The notes under the pieces are model-generated. The model worked only from the letters and a program-made list of their open reading frames with translations. It was not told where the DNA came from and made no database searches. Below are positions 1-12,000 of a stretch of DNA of 64,000 bases, piece by piece; within the stretch, counting starts at the first letter, position 1, and the number at the start of each line of letters is the position of its first letter. Where the stretch lies: the IMG/VR virus record IMGVR_UViG_3300047552_000910, positions 1 to 64,000 of that record; one strand, given 5' to 3'. A program made the translations under genes and the position numbers. Source of the DNA: a virus.

Positions 1-3000
1 GATTTGTACAGAGTACGAGTAGACGGTGCCGTTACTTCAGAAGGAACTATATCAAATCCTTTAGATACAAGCAATTGGGAGTTTTATGCTAGTTCGTTAT
101 TGACTGTAAATAATTTTGATTTAGATATTTTTGATGATAAAGATGCAGCAGCCGATTTAGATAATGAGAATTTGCGTGTATATGTTAATTCTAAAAAACT
201 TAATAAAGCCGACTGGCAATTAGAAGACGGTCCGTATTATAAAAAGATTGTTTTAAAAAAATCAGAGTTGGACGACGATTCTTATACTTCTGTTAATTAT
301 AATGATGTTGTTTCTATTAAGGTTTTTTCAGAATCGCCAATCAATGATAACGGTTATTACGAGATACCTATTAATTTACAACAAAATCCGTTAAATGAAA
401 CAATAGACGGGTTTACATTTGGGGAAGTATTTGACCATGTTGGTTCTATTATAGACAGCTTGCCCACACTCCAGTCAGACATTCCAGTAGAATTAAATCG
501 ATTAGTATTTAAACAAGAATCTATTGGTTATAATAATTTACGAGATATGGGTGCTGTGTCAAAATACGGAACAAAATTTGTTCAACATAGCGGTCCGTTA
601 AGCTTGTCTTTGTATCATATCACTTCTTCTGAAAATAATATAATACGAGCAATAGAACAAAGTAGAGATGATTATAGTAAGTTTAAAAAAGCATTTATTA
701 TAGTTGCAGAAACACTTGGCGTGGATACTGATGTATTCACTCATGTAAATTTGATTTTAGAAGAAGTTAATAGAAACAAGTCGTCGTCTTTTCCTTATTA
801 TCTAAGTGATATGATCCCGTATAATAATTTCAAACGGAATGATTTTGTTGTAATTGATAATAGAATTAAAGCGTATCCATTAGACAACGTATTTACTTTA
901 ACAAGCCTATCAAATAAAGCAGTAGGCGTATACTTGAATAGTATACAACTTTTATATGGTAAAGATTACACATTTGATGAGCAAGGGTTTGTTGTAATTT
1001 CTGCTAAAATTAATGATAACGATGTTATTTCAGTTTATGAGTACGATTCCACAGACGGGTGCTTTATACCAGAAACGCCTGCTAAGTTAGGATTATTACC
1101 TAAATACGAACCAATGTTGTATCTAGATACAACATTGGTTACACCGCGAATGATGATTCAAGGCCATGACGGAAGTCAAATATTAGCATATAACGATTAT
1201 AGAGATCAATTAGTTCTAGAATTAGAAAAAAGAATTTATAACAACATAAAATCACAGTACGATCCTGCTGTTTTTAATATCTATGATTTTATACCAGGTT
1301 ATTCTAGGATATGCAGCTATTCATTAACTGAGTTTAATCAAATTTTAGCTCCTACATTTTATGAATGGACTAGCTTGATAAACAGAGATTTTTCAAAACC
1401 ATTGACGTTCGATGAAAGTAATCCGTTTACTTCGAATTATGCAGCAATTGACGGAAGACAAGTGCCTGGATATTGGAGAGGCATTTATAAATGGATGTTT
1501 GACACAGATCGCCCGCATCTGTGCCCGTGGGAAATGGTAGGATATTCTACAGAACCTGTTTGGTGGGAAGATGTATATGGAGTTGCTCCGTTCTCTAGTT
1601 TAAACATGATAATGTGGACTGACATTAGTAACGGTTTAGTATCCGATCCCCGCAATGCTGTAAAAGTTTATGATGCAAATTTTAAACGACCATTTTTATT
1701 AACACATTTACCAGTAAATGTTGCAGGAGAGTTGTTAGACCCTGCTTCAATTGGTGTGGTAGTAGGCAGTAATAATCTTAATAATCGAAATGGTTATGTG
1801 TTCGGCGACGGCGGACCAGTAGAAAGTGCTTGGAGGAAAAGTAGCCACTATCCATTTAATTTAATAATTGCTGCAATGTTGATGCACCCTGCTAAGACAT
1901 TTGGATTATTATTAGATCGTGCTCGTATAAAACGTAATTTAACTAATCAGCTAATTTATACAGAGACCGGAGTTCGTATAACACCTGCTGATATTATAAT
2001 GCCTAGCGTATTTTTTAGCAGCAGTAGAATTCAAACATCTGGAATCATCAATTATTTGGTTAGCTATATTATACAAGATAAATTAAAAACTTTAGATAGT
2101 TATGTATATGATTTATCGTATATGAAAAGCCAACTTAGCTATCGTCTTGGTGGTTTTACCAGTGCTGAAAAATTTAATTTATTATTAGATAATAAATCTC
2201 CTGCGTCTTCGGCAAGTAGTGTATTTGTTCCTAAAGAAGATTATATCATTTTTTTAAATACATCTTCCCCACTTAAAAAAGTAGTATATAGTGGAGTTAT
2301 TGTTACCAAAACAACTGAAGGTTTTGAAGTTAAAGGGTATAGTAAATCTCATCCGTATTTTAATTATTATCAATGGTCTGGTGCTGGTAAAAATGTTAAT
2401 GTAGGCGGTATTTCCGAAAGTTATATGCAGTGGACTGCTGATAAACTTTACACCATTGGAAAAATTGTACAATATAGCGATAGATTCTATAGAGCTAGTA
2501 TAACCCACACATCGTCTGCAAGTTTTGATTTTGAATACTTTAAATTATTGTCGGCATTGCCTATAATCGGCGGGAAAGAAGCTAATTTTAGAAAAAGCTG
2601 GGATAGGTCTGTTGTGCAGGTGCTTCCATACGGCACAATATTACGAGATATCCAAGATGTTGTTGACTTATTATTAGGTTACGGGGAGTGGCTTAAAGAT
2701 CAAGGTTTTATATTTGATGATTATAATCAAGAAATTAATCAGATAACAAACTGGGAAACTAGTGCTAAAGAATTTCTTTTTTGGACTACGCAAAATTGGT
2801 CCACAGGAAAAGACAAGTGGGCTAATTGGCTCCCGTCAAATGAAATTGCAGCAGAGTCCATTGTCAAATATAATGGAGATTACTATAAAGCAATTCGCCC
2901 GTCTATTAATATAATACCAGATTCAACTGAGGGGTTATATTATTTTAGTAAATTAGACGGATTAAGTTCGGTTGGTAGTAGTGTTATATCAATGAGTCCG

Positions 3001-6000
3001 CTTGCTAATAAAATAACTTTTATTTCTGAACTTAGTGTAGTAGACGATATTACTAATCAATTTAATGAATATGAAATCGTTTCGGTAGACGGTAAACCAA
3101 TTCAGCCTTCTTATATAACTTCGTTTAGAGAAGACAATCGTGTTAGTTATATAAGTACTGATACCAATGGAATATACGGTGCAAGTTTTTATTTAATTCA
3201 AAAAGAACATGTAGTAGTTCTCAATAACAATACAATTTTCAATGATTTAATTTATAATTCATCATCTGGATATAAACAAGATCGAATTAAAGTGTCTGGC
3301 TATGTTATTTCTAACTGGAACGGATCTTTTAACTGTCCTGGTTTTATATTTGATAGAGCTAAAATTGTAGACTGGGCGCAATGGGTTGATTATGCACTTG
3401 GTGACATTGTTAAATATAAAGAATTTTATTATAGTGCAAATACATCTTTATCAGGAACAGAAGAGTTTAACGCAATTAGTTGGACAAAGTTAGATAATGC
3501 CCCAGTTAGTAAGTTATTACCTAACTGGTCTTATAAAGCTGCACAGTTTAATGATTTTTACAACTTAGATAGCGATAATTTTGATGTTGTACAACAGCAA
3601 CTGGGCCAGCACACCGTTGGCTACCAAAAACGTCAATATTTAGAGAATATTATTCAAGATGATGTTTCCGAATTTAAGTTTTATCAAGGTATGATTCTTG
3701 AAAAAGGCACACAGAATGTATTTAATAAGTTATTTGATGTATTAAGCGCAGACGATCAAGAAAGTGTTGATTTTTATGAAGAGTGGGCACTTCGTGTAGG
3801 TCGTTATGGCGCCAGCCCTGCATACGAGTCGATAGAATTTATATTAGATGAGGTGTTATTTAAAAATAACCCGCAAGGATACGAATTAGTTGAAACATTA
3901 GATAATACTCCGGTAGATTATATAATCAGACAGCGCCCACAAGATGTTTACCTAAAACCAATGGGGTACAATTCTGCACCGTGGCCGCTATCAAATCATT
4001 ACAAACAGTTTTTAAAGAGTCCCGGGCATGTTGTAGAGGCAGATGTTAAAGTAGTATTGCCTTCACTTGACCATATCATCGACAAGAACGACACCGGGGA
4101 AAGTTTATATCCAATTGAGGGTTTCGTAGAAGGCGATTATGTTTGGTGTACATTTGATCCTCCCCAATGGAATGTTTATAAGTATACCAATAGTAATATA
4201 CAAATTTTAAATATTACTCCAAATTCAAATTCGTGTACATTATTACTAAACGATGTAGATTCTTTTTTGATTGGTTCTTATATTGGTATAACAAATATAT
4301 CTAAAGGTGCAGGGTTTTATAAAATTATAGGAAAAGGCGAGTACACCATCGATATTTCTGCAAAAGCAGGTATATTTCCTCAGCCGTTCGACGAGATAGA
4401 AACAACGTTATTATATGAGCTAGCCGGCCAGCAAGTACAACGATTTGATGATTTAGCGGATAATAAAGCAGCAGCAAATATTTTTGCTAAAAACCTCAAA
4501 CCAAATGATTTGATGTGGGTGGATTATAATGGTGATACTACACTATGGGCAACTTGGAAATATGTTCCGGTATATATACCAAAATTAATATCATCTCCAA
4601 CACTAGATAGCAATTCATTATACGGCCGTGCTATTGCTGTGAATAAAGCAGGCCGTGTATGTGCAGTTGCAGAAGTGAATAGAAACAGAACAGTAACGAT
4701 GTTTACTAGATCAAACATAGATCGTTATTGGACTCCGGCATATTCGATTAATATGGTTACCGGCACTGAAATAGTAATATTTCAAGATTCACAGGGGGTT
4801 TTACGCCCGAGTGAAGTTGCTACAGAATTGGCATTGTCAGACGACGGTGTTTGGTTAGCAGTTGGTTCCCCTGCAGTTACTCGGGTATTGGTTACTAATA
4901 ATGTTTTACTACGCATGTCAGCGAGCGGCGGGCAATTGGCTCTCTCTACAGGTATTGTTTCGTTGTATAAAAAAGAGCCGAATACGAACAGATATATTCA
5001 TAATTGTACTTTCGCTAGTAGGAATTGTGACTTAGATAAATCCCGAAACGAATCATTTGGATCGTCATTGGTGTTCTCGGAAAATGCATTATTCGTTGGA
5101 GCACCTGGATATAATTCAAATAAAGGAATTGTTTATAAGTTAATTTATAATTCCGGATCTGATTTTTGGTCGTACGGGCAAGAAGCAGATGATATAAATC
5201 CAGAAACTATTACTGATATCGGTAATACTGTGTCTTTTGGTAGTTCCGTGGTATTTAATAATGATTATAGTATTTTATTAATTTCGAGTACTGGAAATAC
5301 GACAGTACCAGGTACTGTATCGGTATTTTATAAAGATGGCAGTTCATATGATTTAGCTACAGTGATCAACGAATCACACACACCTACGTCAAGTTTTGGC
5401 AGAGGTGTGGCGATTTCAAGTAATAATGAAATTGCAATTAGTGCGCAGTTAGAAACTACTGAACGTAAAAATAGAGGAATTGTATACACGTATTCTTTAA
5501 AGAATAATGCAGGTGTTACTACGTTTAGTAAGATACAAAGTATAGAATCTCCGTATCTTGGTTATAACTTATTTGGCAGCAAGTTAGCATTTATTAAAGA
5601 CAGTGTATCGGATTATTACTTACAAACGTATCAAGTGGAAAAATATGATGATACGTTGATGATTTATAACAGCGACGAGGGTTACGATAATTGGAATTAC
5701 GACATTCCGCGGTACGATTCCGAAGGAGCAAAGATTGGTGAGGGCTTAGTCCTGGCATACAATAGGTATTTTAATAAATGGGTATTATCTGAAGCTATTG
5801 GCCGATACGAAGATAATGTGTTTAGTACCGCTTATGGAACAGGATTTGCTGCAAGTAATACTTGTTTGTTAGTAGGGGCGCCATATTACAATTATGTATG
5901 GCCGTATACTAATCAATCTTTTCGAACAGGGCAAGTATTTGAATATCAAAATTTGCAAAGTAAAAGAAGTTGGACTGTTCGCGATTTAGAAGATTCCAAT

Positions 6001-9000
6001 ATAGATGTTTTTAAAATTAAACGAGCCTTTTTGTATAATAAAAAGACTAGTGAGTTAGTTACATATTTAGATGTTCTCGATTCAACGCAAGGTAAAATTG
6101 CAGGAGTTGCAGATCAAGAAATTAAATATAAAACATTTTTTGATCCTGCCATTTATAGTAATTTAACAGATCCAGTTGACGGATTAAGTGAATCTAAAGT
6201 TATAGGTATTAATGTTGTTAATATCGATAACGGCACATCGTGGACAAAAGAACAAGTTGGATTACTGTGGTGGGACTTAAAGACTTCTAAGTTCAATGTT
6301 GTGTCTAATAGAGATACAAATTATAGAAATACCATGCAAAATCGATTAGCAGTCGGTGCATCTGTTGACATTTATGAGTGGGTTGAGTCTTCTTATAAAC
6401 CATCTGAGTGGGACAAGTTGGCAACGTCTACCCAAGGCTATAGTCTTGGAATTAGCGGTACTAGTTTATACGGTGATCTCGTTTATAGTATTGCTAAACG
6501 ATACGATTCAGTTACTAAGATACCCAAAAATGTATACTATTTCTGGGTTAAAAATAAAACAACTGCGTCTCTTGCCCAGAATAGAAGTTTGTCAGCAAAT
6601 GATGTTGCTAATTTAATAAGTAACCCCCGCGGAGCAGGATATAAATTTATAGCATTTACTAGTCCGAGTTCTTTTAGTTTAGTTAACGTAGGTTCTTTAT
6701 TAAACGAAGAAAATGTTGTATTATCTGTGGAATACTGGATTACTGACCAAATAACGCAGAATATCCATTCTCATTGGGAATTAATTAGTGAAAATAAAGA
6801 TGCAGTGTTACCTCTTATTATAGAAGAAAAATGGTTTGATAGTTTATGCGGGCGAGATAAGAATGATTTGTTAGTACCAGATTACTCTTTATCACCGAAG
6901 TTGTTATACGGTGTAGAAAATCGTCCGCGGCAAGGTATGTTTATCAATAGGATAGAAATTGTTAAACAACTAGTAGAATATATTAATAAGGTATTAAAGA
7001 CTAATAGAATAACAGATCAAAAAAGCTTGTCTAAATTAAATTCTTTTGAACGTGCTCCTGGGTTACGTAGCGGCAAATATGATTTAGTAGTTGAGTCGAT
7101 GGTATCATTAGATGAGTTAAGCGATATAGATGTATCGGAATTCAAAGTACCAGAATTGCAAGTAAGAGCAGTCGACGGAAAAATTGATTCAGTACAAGTA
7201 ATTACTGCTGGGAATGGATATGCTGCCATAAACCCGTACGAAAAAGATTTGACTGGTGCTGTAGTTTCGTGGTATGGTCCTAAGTTTATAATAACAGGCG
7301 ACGGCAAAGATGCTGATGTAGTGTCGATAATTAATAGTAACGGAGCAATTATCGGATATAAAGTGATTAATGGTGGAGCAGGTTATAATACTGTTAATTC
7401 TAGGTGTACAATACGTAGCTATTCAGTATTAGTGCAATTGGATTCAACCGCAAGCGATGCATGGAGTATATACGAATACAATGTTGAATTCAATAAATGG
7501 AATAAAGCAGCGTCTCAAAGCTACGATACTCGCCGATATTGGAACACAATCGATTGGTATGATACTGGATACACCCAGTTTAGTGTGCCGGATTATATAA
7601 TTAACACGTATTTAGAATTAACAGATCCTAGATACAACGTTGGAGATTTAATTAAGATTACTGGCTCTGAGAACTGGGTGTTATTAGAAAAATTTGCTAA
7701 TTCTAACAATACTGATATAAGTTTACAATATCGTATTGTCGGGCAACAAAACGGCACCATTCAATTTTTGTCTAGTTTGTATGATTATAATTCTAATATC
7801 GGATACGACGGCACATTATACGATAATATTGGTTATGATAATATTTCTAGTATTGAGTTACGATATATACTCGAATCGTTAAGAGATGATATTCTTATAG
7901 ACGAGTTACGAATTGAATATATTAATTTATTTTTTGTATGTCTTCGATACGCACTGAGTGAACATCATTATTTAGATTGGGCATTTAAAACCAGTCTAGT
8001 AAAAGCTAATCATAATGTGGGTGGATTTAATCAACGATTAACATATAAAAATGATAATTTAAGTAACTTTGAAGATTATATATCAGAAGTTAAGCCGTAC
8101 CGAACTAAAATAAGAGAATATATTTCTAACTATACGAAGTTAGAGAATGTTGATTTAGCGGTTACTGACTTCGATTTACCCCCGGTATATGTCGATAATA
8201 AATCAATACCTGTAACATTGATGTTGCCCGAAGAAGAAAATAAGTGGTTAGATGACAATTTAGTATTATCATCGTACCCGTGGAAATATTGGTATAATAA
8301 TTATAAGCTAGGCATTAACACTGTAGATGTGCTTGCTTCAGGTCACAGTTATACTTCATCGAGTACTTCGATAAGTGTTGCGGGATTGTGTGACCGCCCA
8401 GCGAAATTAAAGGCTATTATTTCAACAGGGGAAATATTACTAATTACTGTTACAAATAGTGGTGCAGGATATAAAACTGCATTTGTGAATATCATCGATA
8501 CGGTTGGCACAGGCGCAACAGCAAATGTTATACTTGTTAATGGTGCAGTATCTGATATTGTTGTAACTAATAGCGGCACACGGTATTCAACAAATACTAC
8601 TATTGAGATTATAGGCCAATGTACTATACCGGCAAGTGCTAATTTATTAGTTTCTAATGGAAACTTAGTGGGTGTTGAAATACTTGACCCTGGCATGGGA
8701 TATACAACTATACCAGAAATTGGTATAGCGTCATCTACTGGTGTTGGCGGCGCCATTACGTGTACTATTGGTAGTGTTGTTCGAACCTCATTAATTAAGA
8801 TGAAGTTTGATAGGATTACAACAAATGCTTCGGTAATAAACCCAATTAAAACGGAAGTATTTGATTTGCCTTCATATGTTGACGGCGAAAGAACTGTATT
8901 CGAGTTAAAAATGTCGCCTAGTATGAAATTAGGAGATACTGTAGTTTCTGTTAAGCAAGGCGGAGATGTGTCGGTTGTTGAATTATCAAGCGACGACTAT

Positions 9001-12000
9001 TCTGTATTTAAAACACGAATACTCGGTGACACACATTATCAGAATACGGGTTTAGTTATTTTAGACGTTGCACCAACCGTAGGTTCGGTTGTTACTATAT
9101 CATACCATATAGACCAAGAAGCATTTAATGCAGCAGACAGAATTAATCACTTATATTTGCCCGCAATAAATCATAAAGGACAACATTTATCACAATTAAT
9201 GTCGGGTGTGGATTATGGTGGTGTAGTAATCGATGGAACTAGTTTCCATGTGGATAACGGCTGGAATAGTACTTCTTATTATTCTAGTAATTGGGACGTA
9301 TTTGATCCAGTGTTCAGTGATTATACTGTAACAGTGAGTGCAGATACGCACGAATTAACTTTGCCATACATTCCTTCCGCAACAGATATTATTAACGTAT
9401 ATCATTTAAAAAATTACGCGTCTTCTGTGTTGTCTGATGGTACAGCTCTGTCTTATAATTTTAACCCAGCGGTGTATCGTATTGCAGTTTCTACAGAGTA
9501 TGCAATAGTTACAGACATTGATATTAGTGCAGGGCAGCGGTTATTACCTTGCGGTATTGCAAGTACCGGCATTGCAGGTTTTACCGATCTCGGCAATAAA
9601 ATTGGTGTAAATTCTGTTGCTAATATACATGTCGGCGATTATATTAAGTTTACGAATAATGTTTTTGGCGGAATTACTCCGCATCAATATTATTATGTTA
9701 TCGAGGTGTTTGAGCCAGTATCTCAAATTACAATAGGAACAATTAAGGGAGATGTTGATTCAATAATTAATTTAACCGCTGCTAATGGTAGTATGACATT
9801 TGATGTAGTGCCAAGCATTAATCGTGCAAATATTAATGTCGGAGATACCGTGGAATTTCCTGTAATAACAGGTGCTGGCTTGTCTACAGACCTCGAGAAT
9901 AAAATTGTAGTAAATTCAGTGATTGGTATTAGTGCCGGCGCAATTATTAGGTTTATTAAAGATGTGTTTGGGGGAGTGGTATTAAATCAATATTATTATG
10001 TACTTGAGGTTCTCCCGTTACTGAATCAAATTACTATCGGAACTATTGAAAGTGATCAAGATTCAATCATTCAACTAACTGCCGGCACCGGAAATATGTT
10101 ATTTGAAATAGGGAGTTATGCAGGAAAAGAACCAACGGGTTTTGCCATTACAACTAGCAAGGCATCCAATAAAATTACATTGGAAGATTCGTATGCAAAT
10201 CAATTAGTGGCTGGCGATTTAATTAGATTTGGAGGGAATACATTTGGCGGGTTAACTGAAGGTCAATATTATATCAAAGAAGTGTTTAACACAACCAATC
10301 AAATCACACTTACTTTAGATATGCAAGTTAATGAGGTTGTAAAATTAAAAAATGGCTCTGGTTTAATGCAATACATTGTTGGCAAAGAGTTTGACAATGT
10401 ATTAGTTGATCGTATAATTCCTGAAGGCATCGTAATTAATCGAATGTTAACCAGAACATTGCCGGCCGGTTCGGCCATTACCTTCCGTAAAACATTGTCC
10501 CATCCTGCAGATATGATTATGTCGACTGAAGGCGAGATTTTGTTATCGAACCCGGTAGCTAGCGGAAGTATTATAAATTTACGCGGAGTTATCGACAGTG
10601 TTCGACTTGATCATGCCAATTTTGGAAAAACATGGACAATTATTAGTTCTAGTGCTACGTCAAATGAATTAGAAACCGTTGAGGATATATCGTTTAATGT
10701 GAACGATCAAATAATTTTTAACGGCACAGTATTTGGTAATGTACTTGTAGATACAAGATATTATGTTAGCCAAATAGTAACTAATAATACGTTTAAAATT
10801 AGTACATTAAGAAATGGTGTGGTTTTTAACCTAGAAACAAATACCGGAAGCATGACGGCATCTCAAGTACTAAAACCTGAGATTGTTATGGAAAGTTGGA
10901 AGGGAGACGGTATTAACAATATAGTCGATATTCCAATAACTGTACTAGTAGAGGACGGCGATCAGTTTGTTCTTCGTAAAGAAAATAGCGACGGTTCGAT
11001 TAATACACCAAGTTCTGCTTACGATACTACGCTATCGGGCGGAGATGTTGCGTATACTACAGCAACTGGTGTAAATCCAGACGATATTATAATTGACGGC
11101 GAAGAATTAATATCGCCAGTAAATTGTCCAGCATTAGAGGAATTAATACCTGGGCAAATGTTTGATGCTGTTGCAATAAAAGTATTTAACAGACCAAATA
11201 CCGGTGCAGCTAATATTAATGTTGAAAATTATATAAGTGACGGTAAGGACACAGTTTATGGAATCGGGCAAACGCCCAATAGTCCGAATGCAGTTATTGT
11301 AACGGTAACTAATACCTTGTATGTTGCACGATTAAACACATTTGATATATTACCAATAATTGGAGATTATTTATATAAATCAGTTATTGATATTGACGGT
11401 GATGCAAGTGTTGTATTATTGGGTACCGTAAACGAAGTTGACGATGTATTGTTCACAGTAACATACACTCCTACAAATTTAATAAGTTTATTTAATACAG
11501 ATGTCGTTCAAGTACAAGATACAGTACTAGGAGTTGTTATTGATGTTGATCATATATCAAATTCTACAATTAAAACGGAAGGAGTTGATTATCGCGTAGA
11601 TAAAGAAACAGTATTATTTACTCAGCCCGTGGCAGAGAATAATATAATTTCTATTTTTAGCATAGGAATTAACGGCGGCATTTATAGCATACAAAATCAA
11701 TATGCAACCGGTGTTAGTGAAAAATTTAGTGTAGATTATCCGTACTCGATTACATCTTATATCAAACCGCTAGTATATGTTAATTTTATGTTAATGATTG
11801 AGGGTGTTGATTATGTTGTTACAAGTCGTAGTAATAATATATTAGGTATTAATTTTAGCACAATACCTGCAGCTGGCCAATTAGTATCGGTGATGTTAGC
11901 TGATAACTCGCTGCAAACATTTGCTATAACAAAAACCGAAAAAATAATCGGAGACGGAAGAAGTAGACCATATAATTTAGCGTATAATGTTGGAGATTTA

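Noticed and set aside
8349-8756. A 135-aa frame on the minus strand opposite the giant protein
   Set aside because: No ribosome-binding site, composition of a shadow frame, and the + strand frame is clearly coding.
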